Shown here: in pieces, positions 7,847 to 17,543 of the stretch | Layout of the letters: each line of letters begins with the position of its first letter | Position numbering within the stretch: the first letter of the stretch is position 1 | Source: Woeseiaceae bacterium | GTDB taxonomy: Bacteria > Pseudomonadota > Gammaproteobacteria > Steroidobacterales > Woeseiaceae | Assembly (NCBI GenBank): GCA_013043165.1 | Contig: JABDOQ010000034.1 | Location: forward strand, 1 to 38,854 | Direction: 5' to 3' | DNA: 38,854 bases | Made by a program: the position numbers and the translations under genes | The notes under the pieces: model-generated | Databases searched by the model: none | Told to the model about the DNA's origin: nothing | The model's input: the letters and a program-made list of their open reading frames with translations, nothing else

Positions 7847-10017
7847 TGCTCGTCGCCTTTGCCGGAGGCACGACGAGCCTCATCCGTGCGCTGCAGCGCC
7901 GTTGCCCTGCGCACGACGCTGTCGACCGAATACAGAGGTACATCGATCTCCTGCGCCGGCGCATCTTCGCCGTTCGGTTTGGTGATTTCAGCCGTGCCTT
8001 CATAGGCATTGCTGGTCGACACTTCGCCGAGCTGGTCCACAAATTCGTCGCGAACGTCCTCGCTCGTGACGTAGTCGAATCCCGGCGCTTCGATGAGATT
8101 GCCGATGACGCGCAGCACTTTCCACGTGGGGCGAGATTCACCCACCGGTGTCGCAACGCCTGAGAAGCTCTGCCAGGTACCCTCGATATTGACGTAGGTG
8201 CCGGAAGTTTCGGCAAAGGTGCCCGTAGGCAACAGCAGGTCGGCGCACTCGAGCAAGCCGTCGGAGACGAATGGCGTCAGTGCTACGACAAATTTCTGAC
8301 TGGCGAGCTTCCCGACCGCGTCCGTGATCGCATGCATGTCGGCATCCGGCTCAACGTTGACGAGTACGATCGCGTCCATCGTCTCGGACAACATCGATGC
8401 CACGCTCCGTCCCTGAGCTTCTCGATTCTCGCCGCCCTGCGTCCGGTTCGGCAACACGCCCGCGAGATGAGCGCCGGCCGAGTTCGGGCCTTCGGACAGG
8501 CTGCCAAACTTTGCGCCAGTCAAATCAGCAATGCACGAGGCAAGCGCACGCACACCCGTATACGATGCATGCCGTCCGGCAATGTTGCCGAGCAGCACCA
8601 GCGCGCTGTCTGCGCGCTTGAGTGAAGCCGCTATTCGCTTTTGTATCGCATTCGCCTTGACGCCATCACAAATGGCACTGACCAGGTCAGGCAGCGGCTT
8701 GCGTCCCGCGGCTGCGACCGCAATGCCCGCCAGCAACTCGACCAGCCCGGCGCCGGTCACGTAATTGGCAACGTCAAAATAGTATTCGTACTCGGCGCTG
8801 TTCGCGAAGCTCACGTCGGCGCCTGCAAGCGCGGCCTTGCGCACCCGATGCGCGATGATCGGTGCTTCGGCGCGAATATTCGATCCAGCGACGAGAATGG
8901 CATCCTGCGTCTCGATCTCGGCAATCCGGCAGCCCAGCGATGGATAGATCGGATCGTCGTCCTGATCCGACACGTCGCGGCGTGAAATCCGATGATCGAT
9001 GTTGGCCGTGCCGAGGTGGTCGGCAATTTGCGCCAACAGGTGAGCTTCCTCGACTGTAATTGCAGGCGTTGCAATCAGCCCCACCTTTTCAGCGTCCGCT
9101 TTGCCAAGAACATCAGCTGCAGCCGCCAGCGCGTCCTCCCAGCCGAGATCGCGCCACTCTCCATGTTCCTTAATGCGCGGCCGGATTAGTCGATCGTCGC
9201 TATAGATCGCCTGGTAGCTGAACCGGTCGCGATCCGCAAGCCAGGTCTCGTTAATGGCCTCGTTGACGCGCGGTACTACGCGCTTCACGGTGCCTCGGAG
9301 CACATGCATATACAGGTTGGAGCCCACGCAATCATGCGGGGATACGGTCGGTCTTTGTACCATTTCCCAGGAACGCGCACTGTAACGATACGGTTTGTTG
9401 TTCAGTGCGCCAACCGGGCAGAGATCGATGATGTTGGCCGACAATTCATGATCGACGCTTTGCTCGACGTAGGTGCTGATTTCCATCGTTTCGCCACGGC
9501 CCGTCGTGCCGAGCTGCGGCTTTCCTGTGATTTCTTCACCGAAGCGCACGCAGCGTGTGCAGTGAATGCAACGCGTCATGTCCGTTGACACGAGCGGGCC
9601 AATATCCTTGTCTTTAACAACGCGCTTTTGATCGTTGTAGCGAGATATATCGCGACCGTAGCCCATTGCGAGGTCCTGCAACTCGCACTCGCCGCCCTGA
9701 TCACAAATGGGGCAGTCCAGCGGGTGGTTTATCAGCAGGAATTCCATGGTCGCTTTTTGCGCAGCGATGGCTTTCGCCGATTTGGTGAAGATCTTCATGC
9801 CCTCGCCGACCGGCGTGGCGCACGCTGGTATCGGCTTTGGCGCTTTTTCCACTTCGATAAGGCACATGCGGCAGTTTGCCGCGATGCTCAGCTTCTCGTG
9901 GTAGCAAAATCGAGGAACATACGCACCGATCGCATCGGTAACCTCGATAATCATCTGGCCTTTACGCGCCTCGACGGGTTCGTCATTGACTTCGATGTTT
10001 ACAATATCGTCACTCAT
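7843..10017 (-). CDS. nuoG: NADH-quinone oxidoreductase subunit G, iron-sulfur subunit
   Basis: NuoG carries three iron-sulfur clusters of the electron chain in the peripheral arm. All ligands are present: a [2Fe-2S] cluster at Cys38, Cys49, Cys52, Cys66; the His-Cys3 cluster at His98, Cys102, Cys105, Cys111; and a [4Fe-4S] cluster at Cys150, Cys153, Cys156, Cys200. The rest is a degenerate molybdopterin-oxidoreductase-like domain. At 724 residues it is the short, mitochondrial/alphaproteobacterial-type form, not the roughly 900-residue E. coli form, and I see no set of cysteines for the extra N7 cluster. The ATG start is 6 bases after nuoF. Confidence 0.96.
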   Translation of the reverse strand: MSDDIVNIEVNDEPVEARKGQMIIEVTDAIGAYVPRFCYHEKLSIAANCRMCLIEVEKAPKPIPACATPVGEGMKIFTKSAKAIAAQKATMEFLLINHPLDCPICDQGGECELQDLAMGYGRDISRYNDQKRVVKDKDIGPLVSTDMTRCIHCTRCVRFGEEITGKPQLGTTGRGETMEISTYVEQSVDHELSANIIDLCPVGALNNKPYRYSARSWEMVQRPTVSPHDCVGSNLYMHVLRGTVKRVVPRVNEAINETWLADRDRFSYQAIYSDDRLIRPRIKEHGEWRDLGWEDALAAAADVLGKADAEKVGLIATPAITVEEAHLLAQIADHLGTANIDHRISRRDVSDQDDDPIYPSLGCRIAEIETQDAILVAGSNIRAEAPIIAHRVRKAALAGADVSFANSAEYEYYFDVANYVTGAGLVELLAGIAVAAAGRKPLPDLVSAICDGVKANAIQKRIAASLKRADSALVLLGNIAGRHASYTGVRALASCIADLTGAKFGSLSEGPNSAGAHLAGVLPNRTQGGENREAQGRSVASMLSETMDAIVLVNVEPDADMHAITDAVGKLASQKFVVALTPFVSDGLLECADLLLPTGTFAETSGTYVNIEGTWQSFSGVATPVGESRPTWKVLRVIGNLIEAPGFDYVTSEDVRDEFVDQLGEVSTSNAYEGTAEITKPNGEDAPAQEIDVPLYSVDSVVRRATALQRTDEARRASGKGDEQ

Positions 10018-10022
10018 GGCGC

Positions 10023-11330
10023 TTACGCTGCAACCTCGGTTGCGCTGTCAACGATACTTCGTCCGTTGTGACGAACCATGTATTCAAACTCATGATAGAA
10101 GTGATTCAGGAAACTCTGCACGGGCCATGCCGCTGCATCCCCAAGCGCACAGATCGTGTGCCCTTCAATCTTGTTGGCGACGTCCACGAGTTTTTTTAGA
10201 TCCGCTTCTTCGCCTTTGCCGTCGATAATGCGGCTTAGCATACGATACAGCCAACCTGTACCCTCGCGGCACGGAGTGCACTGTCCGCAAGACTCGGCCA
10301 TGTAGAAACGCGAAATACGCCGCAGCACTTTGACCATGCAGGTCGTCTCGTCCATGACCATTACCGCACCGGTCCCGAAGGACGAGCCGGCCTGCTGCAG
10401 CGAGTTGTAGTCCATCGTGCATTCCATGATGATCTCAGCGGGCAGAACCTTGCAGGATGAACCCCCCGGTATTACGGCCTTGAGTTTGCGCCCGCCCAAC
10501 ATACCGCCGCAGATCTCATTCAAGAGATCTGTAAACGGGATGCCCATGGGCAGCTCGTAGTTGCCCGGCTGCTCGACATGACCGGAAACGGAGAACAACG
10601 CCGTACCGCCGGATCCCTCGGGACCGAGGCCCGCAAACCAGGCGGCGCCGTTGCGGATGATTGCCGGCACGCTGGCCAGGGTCTGTGTGTTGTTGATTGT
10701 GGTTGGCTTGCCGTACAAACCGAAGCCGGCCGGAAACGGCGGTTTGAAGCGCGGACGGCCCTGCTTGCCTTCCAGCGACTCGAGCAATGCCGTCTCCTCG
10801 CCACAGATATAGGCACCGGCACCGACAAAGGTAAAGAGGTCGAAGTCGATTCCGGAACCCTGGATATCGCTGCCCAGCAGCCCGGCAGCGTAGGCCTCTT
10901 TTACGGCAGCTTCAAAACGCGGCACGGGTTCATCCAGGAACTCACCGCGAATATAATTGTAAGCAACCGTTGCTCCCATGGCGTAGGCCGCAATCGCCAT
11001 GCCTTCAACCAGCGCATGCGGGTTGTATCGCAAGACTTCACGATCATGGCAGGTGCCGGGTTCACTTTCGTCCGAATTGCACACGAGGTACTTTTGCACC
11101 TTGGCGTCGCGCGGCATGAAGCTCCATTTCAGGCCCGTAGGGAAACCGGCACCGCCGCGACCGCGCAGGCCGGATGCTTTGACTTCATCGATGATTTGCT
11201 CGGGTTTGAGATCGCCGGCGAGCACTTTGCGCCACGCCGCGTAACCATCGTGCTTTTCATAGGTCGCCAGTGTCCACGACTCGTCGGAGCCGAACGTGTT
11301 GTAGCACACCAGATTCTGTTCGTAAGCCAT
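10023..11330 (-). CDS. nuoF: NADH-quinone oxidoreductase subunit F, FMN and NADH binding
   Basis: NuoF is the NADH dehydrogenase subunit: it oxidises NADH through FMN and passes electrons to cluster N3. The glycine-rich flavin/NADH region [16 protein letters not shown] spans residues 54-69, and [19 protein letters not shown] begins at about 170. Ligands for the [4Fe-4S] cluster N3 are Cys348, Cys351, Cys354 ([14 protein letters not shown]) and Cys394. The 435-residue length is typical. The ATG overlaps the nuoE stop by one base. Confidence 0.97.
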   Translation of the reverse strand: MAYEQNLVCYNTFGSDESWTLATYEKHDGYAAWRKVLAGDLKPEQIIDEVKASGLRGRGGAGFPTGLKWSFMPRDAKVQKYLVCNSDESEPGTCHDREVLRYNPHALVEGMAIAAYAMGATVAYNYIRGEFLDEPVPRFEAAVKEAYAAGLLGSDIQGSGIDFDLFTFVGAGAYICGEETALLESLEGKQGRPRFKPPFPAGFGLYGKPTTINNTQTLASVPAIIRNGAAWFAGLGPEGSGGTALFSVSGHVEQPGNYELPMGIPFTDLLNEICGGMLGGRKLKAVIPGGSSCKVLPAEIIMECTMDYNSLQQAGSSFGTGAVMVMDETTCMVKVLRRISRFYMAESCGQCTPCREGTGWLYRMLSRIIDGKGEEADLKKLVDVANKIEGHTICALGDAAAWPVQSFLNHFYHEFEYMVRHNGRSIVDSATEVAA

Positions 11331-11815
11331 CAGCTTAATTCGTCCAGGATCTTGTCAACCTGCTCTTTGGTCAGGTTTTCGTAGTACTTGTGATTAACCA
11401 TCATCACCGGGGCTCCGCAACACGCGGCAATACACTCTTCCTCTTGCTTGAGAAAGACCCGGCCATCCGGGGTGCTCTGACCGAGCTTCGTGCCGAGCTT
11501 CTGCTCTACGTGATCGACAATGTCATCCGCACCTCGCAGCATGCAGGAAACATTGGTGCAAATCGCTACTTCGTTGCGTCCGACTTGCTTTGTTTGAAAC
11601 ATCGAGTAGAAGGTCGCAACCTCGTAAACCTGGATCGTCGGCAGATCGAGATACTCGGCGACGGCATTCATCTGTTCGGCCGTAAGATAGCCATGATTTT
11701 CATGTTGCAGGGCATGCAATGCGCTGATTATCGCCGAGCGCTGCCGGCCTTCCGGGAAGCGTGCTTTCCAGTGCTCAATTTCGTCTTTGACGTGATCTGT
11801 CAGGACATAGCTCAT
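11330..11815 (-). CDS. nuoE: NADH-quinone oxidoreductase subunit E, [2Fe-2S] protein
   Basis: NuoE is the thioredoxin-fold subunit that holds cluster N1a beside the flavin of NuoF. The four cysteines of the family are seen at 86, 91, 128 and 132 (CTNVSC and [10 protein letters not shown]); an additional Cys133 is adjacent. The N-terminal helical bundle (about 1-75) includes the motif [10 protein letters not shown]. The 161-residue length is standard. It overlaps nuoD by four bases (ATGA) and nuoF by one. Confidence 0.97.
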   Translation of the reverse strand: MSYVLTDHVKDEIEHWKARFPEGRQRSAIISALHALQHENHGYLTAEQMNAVAEYLDLPTIQVYEVATFYSMFQTKQVGRNEVAICTNVSCMLRGADDIVDHVEQKLGTKLGQSTPDGRVFLKQEEECIAACCGAPVMMVNHKYYENLTKEQVDKILDELS

Positions 11816-13065
11816 CGATCTACTTCCCCGAAGACGATGTCCTGCGTACCAATCACGGCAACAACATCCGCCAGCATGTGGCCTTCCACCATTTCCGACA
11901 TAGCCGACAGGTGCGCAAAACCGGCGGCCCGAATTTTCACCCGGTACGGCTTGTTGGCGCCGTCCGAAATCATATAAACACCGAACTCGCCTTTCGGATG
12001 CTCGACGGCCGCGTAAGCTTCACCTTCGGGTATACAGTAGCCTTCCGTGAACAATTTGAAGTGATGAATGAGAGACTCCATATCGTCTTTCATCTCGACA
12101 CGCGTCGGCGGCGTAATTTTATGATCATCCACGATTACGGGACCGGGATTGTTTCGCAACCATTCCACGCACTGGCGAATAATGCGATTGGACTGACGCA
12201 ATTCCTCGACGCGAACGAGGTAGCGATCGTAGCAGTCACCGTTAACACCGACTGGAATATCAAAATCGACTTTGTCGTAGACATCGTAGGGCTGTTTCTT
12301 GCGCAGATCCCACTCGACACCCGAGCCGCGCAACATCGGTCCGGAAAAACCCAGCTGGATTGCGCGTTCCGGAGTCACGACCGCAATATTCACCGTGCGC
12401 TGCTTCCAGATTCGGTTGTCAGTCAGCAGCGTTTCGTATTCATCAACACAGCCCGGGAAGCGATCCGTGAATGACTCGATGAAGTCGAGCAACGAACCTT
12501 CGCGGTTCGCGTTCATTCGGTCCAGCTCCTTCTTGCTGCGAAACTTCGATTCCTGGTACTTCGGCATCGCCTCCGGCAGGTCACGATAAACGCCGCCCGG
12601 CCGATAGTAGGTGGCGTGCATGCGCGTGCCCGATACCGCTTCGTAACAATCCATGAGGTCTTCTCGCTCACGAAAGCAATACAGGAACATCGTCATTGCA
12701 CCAATATCGAGTCCATGTGCACCGAGCCACATCAGGTGATTCAGGATGCGGGTGATCTCGTCGAACATCACACGAATGTATTGCGCGCGTTCCGGCACCT
12801 GCACGCCAAGCAGCTTTTCGATGGCCATGACGTACGCGTGCTCGTTACACATCATAGAGACGTAGTCGAGCCGATCCATGTAACCGATGCTTTGATTATA
12901 TGGCTTGCTTTCTGCGAGCTTCTCGGTGGCGCGATGCAACAGCCCGATGTGTGGATCAGCCTTTTGAATGACTTCGCCCTCGATTTCCAGGACGAGTCGC
13001 AGAACGCCGTGCGCCGCCGGATGCTGGGGCCCAAAGTTCATCGTATAGCTCTGAATCTCAGCCAT
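11812..13065 (-). CDS. nuoD: NADH-quinone oxidoreductase subunit D
   Basis: NuoD (49-kDa homologue) builds the quinone-reduction site with NuoB and NuoH. It is related to the large subunit of [NiFe] hydrogenases but lacks the metal ligands. The 417-residue protein shows the N-terminal [21 protein letters not shown], the loop [12 protein letters not shown], and [17 protein letters not shown], which holds the family's quinone-site tyrosine region. nuoD is separate from nuoC, whereas enterobacteria fuse them. It overlaps nuoC by eight bases. Confidence 0.97.
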   Translation of the reverse strand: MAEIQSYTMNFGPQHPAAHGVLRLVLEIEGEVIQKADPHIGLLHRATEKLAESKPYNQSIGYMDRLDYVSMMCNEHAYVMAIEKLLGVQVPERAQYIRVMFDEITRILNHLMWLGAHGLDIGAMTMFLYCFREREDLMDCYEAVSGTRMHATYYRPGGVYRDLPEAMPKYQESKFRSKKELDRMNANREGSLLDFIESFTDRFPGCVDEYETLLTDNRIWKQRTVNIAVVTPERAIQLGFSGPMLRGSGVEWDLRKKQPYDVYDKVDFDIPVGVNGDCYDRYLVRVEELRQSNRIIRQCVEWLRNNPGPVIVDDHKITPPTRVEMKDDMESLIHHFKLFTEGYCIPEGEAYAAVEHPKGEFGVYMISDGANKPYRVKIRAAGFAHLSAMSEMVEGHMLADVVAVIGTQDIVFGEVDR

Positions 13066-13759
13066 CTTTCGCGTCCTTGAGGTCGGCTGAGTAGCGATTG
13101 TCGTCGCGGATAACGCGCGGCACGAGTGTACGCGGCTCGATGCTCACGGGCTTGTAAACGACGCGGCCCTCGGCGTCGTCGTAGCTCACTTCGACGTTGC
13201 CGATCAGCGGAAAGTCCTTGCGAAACGGGTGGCCGATAAATCCATAGTCGGTCAGGATGCGACGCAGGTCCGGGTGGCCTTCAAAAAGGACACCGAACAG
13301 ATCGAACACTTCACGCTCGAACCAGTTGGCGCCGTTCCAGATATCGACAACCGACTTGACTATCGGAGGATTGCTGGTGCCCGTAAAGACGCGCATGCGC
13401 AGTCGAAAGTTGTGATGCAGTGACAGCAAGTGATAGACAACCGCGAAGCGCCGCGGATCGAATTCATCCGCCTCGTCAAGAATAACTGGCTCTTGCTCGA
13501 CGCCACGACTGTAACCGGAATCCGTTGCTTCGTTGGTTTTCCACTGGTCGCTGCCGTAACTAAGATAATCAACGCCGCAAACATCAACGAGCATTTCAAA
13601 ACCGAAGTCGGCTTCGTTCCTGAGCGCCGTGGCGATCTCGATCAGGTTGTCCTTGTCGAGTTCGTAGGTCAGTTCGCCACAGGTTGATGGCACGCGCAGC
13701 ATCTGCTCAGCAAAGCGCGCGTCTATTTTGCTCGCCAGTGTTTCGTAACGCTCAATCAT
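13058..13759 (-). CDS. nuoC: NADH-quinone oxidoreductase subunit C
   Basis: NuoC (30-kDa homologue) is a structural subunit of the peripheral arm. The family signature ERE[VI]xDLFG is present as [21 protein letters not shown], followed by [10 protein letters not shown]. At 233 residues it is somewhat long, because of an insertion near residues 70-95 ([22 protein letters not shown]) in the central part. The start is ATG, 24 bases after the nuoB stop; the end overlaps nuoD by eight bases. Confidence 0.96.
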   Translation of the reverse strand: MIERYETLASKIDARFAEQMLRVPSTCGELTYELDKDNLIEIATALRNEADFGFEMLVDVCGVDYLSYGSDQWKTNEATDSGYSRGVEQEPVILDEADEFDPRRFAVVYHLLSLHHNFRLRMRVFTGTSNPPIVKSVVDIWNGANWFEREVFDLFGVLFEGHPDLRRILTDYGFIGHPFRKDFPLIGNVEVSYDDAEGRVVYKPVSIEPRTLVPRVIRDDNRYSADLKDAKDG

Positions 13760-13783
13760 CCTAACGCCATTATTGTCCGCAGA

Positions 13784-14311
13784 TTATCGGGCTATGGTGC
13801 TGGTGCGGTGAATCTTGTTTTGCAACTGGATCAGGCCGTATATCAGGGCCTCGGCCGTCGGTGGGCAGCCGGGCACATAAACGTCAACCGGCACGATGCG
13901 GTCGCAACCCCTGACGACGGAATACGAATAGTGATAGTACCCTCCGCCATTCGCACACGAGCCCATCGACACCACCCAGCGCGGTTCCGGCATCTGGTCA
14001 TAGACCTTTCTCAAGGGCGGCGCCATCTTGTTGGTCAGCGTGCCGGCAACGATCATGCAGTCGGATTGGCGCGGGCTGGGCCGAAAAATGATGCCAAACC
14101 GATCGAGATCGTAGCGCGCAGCACCTGCCTGCATCATCTCGACCGCACAGCAGGCCAGTCCGAATGTCATCGGCCACAGCGAACCGGTTCGTGCCCAGTT
14201 CATTACAGCGTCGACGCTGGTAACGACAAACCCTTTTTCCTGCAGGCTGTCGCCGGCTGCCTCTGCATCCCGAGTGCCGTGTGTTTCCGCCGCTGTCTTT
14301 GCTAGTCCCAC
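13784..14311 (-). CDS. nuoB: NADH-quinone oxidoreductase subunit B, cluster N2
   Basis: NuoB carries N2, the last [4Fe-4S] cluster before quinone. Its ligands are all there: tandem Cys54-Cys55 (GLACCAVEM), Cys119 (GSCANGGG) and Cys149 (VPGCPPTAE). I choose the GTG at 14311, inside the last codons of nuoA, with AAAGG about 9 bases upstream; this gives 175 residues, roughly 15 longer than many NuoB proteins at the N terminus. A longer open frame starts at 14422 but lies almost wholly inside nuoA and is unlikely. The exact start is less certain than the gene. Confidence 0.95.
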   Translation of the reverse strand: MGLAKTAAETHGTRDAEAAGDSLQEKGFVVTSVDAVMNWARTGSLWPMTFGLACCAVEMMQAGAARYDLDRFGIIFRPSPRQSDCMIVAGTLTNKMAPPLRKVYDQMPEPRWVVSMGSCANGGGYYHYSYSVVRGCDRIVPVDVYVPGCPPTAEALIYGLIQLQNKIHRTSTIAR

Positions 14312-14658
14312 TCGAGCGCACCTTTCTTCCACTCGTAAATGAAGCCGACGACGAGAATAGCCAGGAACAACGCCATCGAAAGCAGGCCGAACTTGCCGAC
14401 CGCGTCGAGGGATACAGCCCATGGAAACAGGAAGGCGATCTCGAGATCGAAAATGATGAACAGGATGGCGACGAGATAATAACGAACGTCGAACTTCATG
14501 TGCGAATCGTCGAACGCCTCAAAGCCGCACTCGTAAGGCGACAGTTTTTCTTCGTCTTTCTCGCCCTGACCGATAAGAAAACCAAGAACCAGCAGCAACA
14601 TGCCGATTCCAGTCGAGATGCCAAGGAAGATCAGGATAGGAACGTATTCTTGTAGCAT
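14302..14658 (-). CDS. nuoA: NADH-quinone oxidoreductase subunit A
   Basis: NuoA (ND3 homologue) is a three-helix membrane subunit at the hinge of complex I. Its first loop contains the conserved cysteine whose exposure marks the resting state in mitochondria: Cys44 in [10 protein letters not shown]. The second helix keeps the acidic pair Asp71 and Glu73 ([14 protein letters not shown]). The length is 118 residues. It is the first gene of the 14-gene nuo operon, about 40-50 bases downstream of a candidate extended -10 promoter, and overlaps nuoB. Confidence 0.97.
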   Translation of the reverse strand: MLQEYVPILIFLGISTGIGMLLLVLGFLIGQGEKDEEKLSPYECGFEAFDDSHMKFDVRYYLVAILFIIFDLEIAFLFPWAVSLDAVGKFGLLSMALFLAILVVGFIYEWKKGALEWD

Positions 14659-14683
14659 TATTGCCTGCTTGTCCGGCGGCTTA

Positions 14684-14713
14684 AATCGCGCTTCAACCAG
14701 CGCGCGATTGTAT
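14684..14713 (-). promoter_or_regulatory. Candidate nuo promoter with overlapping inverted repeat
   Basis: On the minus strand TGATACAAT (14705-14713) is an extended -10 element (TGn plus TACAAT). No good -35 hexamer is seen 16-18 bases upstream. Overlapping it, AATCGCGC (14684-14691) and GCGCGATT (14700-14707) form a perfect 8-bp inverted repeat around an 8-base centre. The repeat could be an operator or the first hairpin of the nuo leader. It lies after the tRNA-Leu terminator, so nuo probably needs a promoter here. Confidence 0.45.
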
Positions 14714-14787
14714 CAGTGTCGCAAGCCCGGAATACAGCCCATATTGGGATTGTTACGTTTTCGCGGCCTGCCCGATCACCGGCCCAT

Positions 14788-14833
14788 ATAAGAAAACCGG
14801 CCTGCTGTCGCCACGGGCGCAGCCGGCCGGTTT
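14788..14833 (-). terminator. Terminator after tRNA-Leu
   Basis: On the minus strand AAACCGGCC (14825-14833) pairs with GGCCGGTTT (14794-14802) around a GC-rich loop and is followed by TCTTAT, giving a TTTTCTTAT tail. It ends the secG/tRNA-Leu transcript before the nuo operon. Confidence 0.75.
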
Positions 14834-14838
14834 CGATT

Positions 14839-14923
14839 TGGTGCTCTGGGCGAGACTCGAACTCGCACGGCTCGCGCCACTGCCCCCTCAAGACAGCGTG
14901 TCTACCAATTCCACCACCAGAGC
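14839..14923 (-). tRNA. tRNA-Leu, anticodon GAG
   Basis: The 85-nt gene is class II, with a long variable arm, GCTCTGG/CCAGAGC acceptor stem and encoded CCA. The anticodon arm is CTGTC-TTGAGGG-GGCAG, so the anticodon is GAG (14887-14889), reading CUC/CUU leucine codons. TTCGAGT is the T loop. Only 12 bases separate it from the secG stop codon, so it is probably cut out of the secG transcript. secG followed by tRNA-Leu is a conserved gammaproteobacterial arrangement. Confidence 0.97.
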
Positions 14924-14935
14924 ATGTCCGATAAT

Positions 14936-15352
14936 TTAGTCCTGATCCGGAGCTTGAGGTTCTTCTTCCAGCGACGGCAAATCAAGCGGATCTTCGGTCG
15001 GTTCCAGTGAAGGCAGATCCGAAACCGGCAATTCTTCGCTGAGATCAGGCACGGTTTCAGGCTCGACCTCGACAATGGGCGCGTCTTCGAGAAGGCTCGC
15101 GGGCTCAGCCGAGCCCTGACTGCTCAGGTAAGCGAGTGCGAGGCTGCTGACGAAAAACAGGGTTGCACAAACGGCCGTCGCACGCGAAAAAAAACTGCTC
15201 GAACCGCGGGCTCCGAACACTGTGCCGGACGCTCCGGCGCCGAATGCGGCACCGGCGTCCGCGCCTTTACCGCGCTGCATAAGCACGAGCACAATGATCA
15301 GTAGCGCAATCAGCGTATGAGCGATCAAAACCGCTTTTTGTATAGTGTCCAT
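14936..15352 (-). CDS. secG: Protein translocase subunit SecG with acidic C-terminal tail
   Basis: SecG is the small membrane subunit of the SecYEG protein-export channel. The ATG at 15352 (MDTIQKAVLI) is chosen because GAGG lies 5 bases upstream; an upstream in-frame extension of 15 codons overlaps the spacer towards tpiA. Two membrane segments (about 5-24 and 58-78) flank the conserved glycine-rich loop GADAGAAFGAGASGTVFG. Of 138 residues, about the last 55 form a proline- and acid-rich tail with DLPSLE occurring twice, longer than in E. coli SecG (110 residues). Confidence 0.95.
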   Translation of the reverse strand: MDTIQKAVLIAHTLIALLIIVLVLMQRGKGADAGAAFGAGASGTVFGARGSSSFFSRATAVCATLFFVSSLALAYLSSQGSAEPASLLEDAPIVEVEPETVPDLSEELPVSDLPSLEPTEDPLDLPSLEEEPQAPDQD

Positions 15353-15371
15353 TAAATCCTCAACAACTCTG

Positions 15372-16130
15372 CTAGCTCCGCGCTGCCGCTTCGGCAATCG
15401 CCAGAAAATCCTTTGCTTTCAACGACGCGCCGCCAATGAGACCACCGTCGATATCCGGCATGGCCAACAGGCCCGCCGCGTTTTCGCCTTTCATGCTGCC
15501 GCCGTACAGTATCCGGACTTGAGCGGCGATGTCCGCATCCTTTTTGCTGAGCTGCGCACGAATGTGCCTGTGCACGTCCTGCGCCTGCTCTGGCGTTGCC
15601 GTCATGCCTGTCCCAATAGCCCAAACCGGCTCGTATGCCACAACGGCTTTGGCGAATGCCGCTATGCCGGCAGCGTCGAGCACGGCACCCAACTGATAGT
15701 CAACAACGCTCTCTGTCGTGCCGGCCTCACGCTCTTCGAGCGTTTCGCCAACGCACAGAATCGGCACAATTCCCGCAGCCTGGGCCGCCTGGAATTTCGC
15801 GGCGACCTGGAAGCTCGATTCGCCGTACATAGCGCGTCGCTCGGAATGCCCGACAATAACGTACTCACAGCCGAGATCGGCCAGCATGCTCGGCGCCACT
15901 TCGCCCGTGTAGGCACCCGATTCGTGCTCCGAGACATTCTGTGCCCCCACTTTGACCGCCGAACCCGCGACCCGCGCCGCCACCGAGGCAATATAAGGGT
16001 ACGGCGGGCAGACCAGGAGGCTGAAACCGCTGCCACCGGGCACACCGGCGACGATACCGGCAAGCAAGGCCTCGTTGGCCGCACTGCTGCCATTCATCTT
16101 CCAGTTACCGGCAATCAGGAAATCACGCAT
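15372..16130 (-). CDS. tpiA: Triosephosphate isomerase
   Basis: TpiA interconverts dihydroxyacetone phosphate and glyceraldehyde 3-phosphate in glycolysis and gluconeogenesis. The catalytic residues are present: Asn9 and Lys11 in AGNWKMNG, His95 in VGHSERR, and Glu167 in [11 protein letters not shown]. The phosphate-binding region [10 protein letters not shown] is near the C terminus. The 252-residue length is typical. The gene lies 78 bases after glmM and 19 before secG, a common order. Confidence 0.98.
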   Translation of the reverse strand: MRDFLIAGNWKMNGSSAANEALLAGIVAGVPGGSGFSLLVCPPYPYIASVAARVAGSAVKVGAQNVSEHESGAYTGEVAPSMLADLGCEYVIVGHSERRAMYGESSFQVAAKFQAAQAAGIVPILCVGETLEEREAGTTESVVDYQLGAVLDAAGIAAFAKAVVAYEPVWAIGTGMTATPEQAQDVHRHIRAQLSKKDADIAAQVRILYGGSMKGENAAGLLAMPDIDGGLIGGASLKAKDFLAIAEAAARS

Positions 16131-16208
16131 TCGTCTGTTTCCAGTGGCTTAAAAGGCGCGCAAGGATACCGGGGCCGTACCGGCAAATCAACGCACAAAA
16201 CGCCTCGA

Positions 16209-17543
16209 TCAGGTGGCCGCCGCAGCGACAACCGAGGCCAGGCGGTTGGCGAGCGACAGGACCTGCTCGCCGTCTTCGCCCTCTACCATGACGCGAATGA
16301 CCGACTCCGTGCCCGACGCGCGCAGCACAACTCGCCCTTTATCAGCCAATTCGCCCTCTGCGGCAGCGACTGCATCCTGAATTTCGGCCGACTGTCCCGG
16401 GTCCATGCGACGGTCGGTGCGGACGTTGACCATCGTCTGTGGGTACTTGGGCATGCCCGCCACCAGTTCGGAAAGCGGTTTGCCGCTGTCCTGCATGACG
16501 GCGAGGATCTGCAGGGCGCAGATCAGACCGTCTCCGGTTGTGGTCTTGTCCAGTACCAGCATGTGGCCGGACGTCTCGCCGCCCAAAATGCCACCGCTGT
16601 CCCTGAGGGCCTCAAGCACGTAGCGGTCACCAACGCTGGCCCGGCGAAACTCGATTGCCAGCGCATGGAGTGCGTGTTCAAGCCCGAGATTACTCATCAC
16701 CGTGCCGACCACGGGGCCCTGCAGCTCGCCTTTGCTGTGGCGCGCCGTCGCCAGCACATACAGCAGCTGGTCACCGTCAACCAGACTGCCATGCTCATCG
16801 ACCATAACCAGTCGATCGCCGTCACCGTCAAGGGCTATACCGACATCGGCCCGCACTGCAGGCACGGTCAGCTGCAGGAGTTCGGGTTCCATTGAACCGC
16901 AGCCGGAATTGATGTTCCTGCCGTTCGGCGAGCATCCGATGGGGATTACCTCGGCACCGAGGCCTGCCAGCGCTCTCGGCCCAACCTTGTAGCCGGCCCC
17001 ATTGGCGCCATCGAAGACGACCTTGAGGCCTTCAAGGTTCATTCCGTCAGGCATGCTGGCCATGCAGAATTCCTGGTAGCGAATCCGCGCCGTATCGATG
17101 CGCTTGGCTTTGCCGAGTGCCCCTGATTCCAGTGTGATTGCGCGATTGTTCAGCTGCTCTTCTATCTGCTGCTCAATATCGTCGGTCAGTTTCGATCCGG
17201 AGCGATCGAAAAATTTGATGCCGTTGTCGAAGTACGGGTTGTGCGAGGCGCTGATGACAACACCGAGATCGGCATGAAATTCCTGGGTCAGGCGGGCAAT
17301 TCCCGGAGTCGGCAGCGGTCCGAGCAACAGCACGTCGGCGCCTGCCGCAACAAACCCCGCTTCGAGGGCCGATTCGAACATGTAACCGGACAGGCGCGTG
17401 TCCTTGCCGATAACGACCGTACCGCCGGTTGGAACGAGCACCTGCGCCGCCGCGCTGGCGAGGCGCATCGCAAAGTCGGCGGTCATCGGATCGTTGCCAA
17501 CCTTGCCTCGAACGCCGTCAGTGCCAAAATAATTCTTGCTCAT
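16209..17543 (-). CDS. glmM: Phosphoglucosamine mutase
   Basis: GlmM converts glucosamine 6-phosphate to glucosamine 1-phosphate on the way to UDP-N-acetylglucosamine for peptidoglycan and LPS. The active-site phosphoserine is Ser100 in VISASHNP, and the metal-binding loop DGDGDR is at 239-244. The sugar-binding motif GGETSGH and the C-terminal phosphate-binding RASGTESVIRVMVE are intact. It has 444 residues. Its ATG overlaps the folP stop by four bases (ATGA), so the two are translationally coupled. Confidence 0.98.
   Translation of the reverse strand: MSKNYFGTDGVRGKVGNDPMTADFAMRLASAAAQVLVPTGGTVVIGKDTRLSGYMFESALEAGFVAAGADVLLLGPLPTPGIARLTQEFHADLGVVISASHNPYFDNGIKFFDRSGSKLTDDIEQQIEEQLNNRAITLESGALGKAKRIDTARIRYQEFCMASMPDGMNLEGLKVVFDGANGAGYKVGPRALAGLGAEVIPIGCSPNGRNINSGCGSMEPELLQLTVPAVRADVGIALDGDGDRLVMVDEHGSLVDGDQLLYVLATARHSKGELQGPVVGTVMSNLGLEHALHALAIEFRRASVGDRYVLEALRDSGGILGGETSGHMLVLDKTTTGDGLICALQILAVMQDSGKPLSELVAGMPKYPQTMVNVRTDRRMDPGQSAEIQDAVAAAEGELADKGRVVLRASGTESVIRVMVEGEDGEQVLSLANRLASVVAAAAT

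Noticed and set aside
13784-14422. Longer 212-residue form of NuoB
   Set aside because: The extra N terminus lies inside nuoA. The GTG at 14311 with AAAGG upstream gives a better start.
15345-16895. A 516-codon open frame on the plus strand opposite tpiA and glmM
   Set aside because: Both minus-strand genes are certain from catalytic motifs. The opposite frame has a basic, low-complexity composition typical of GC-driven shadow frames.
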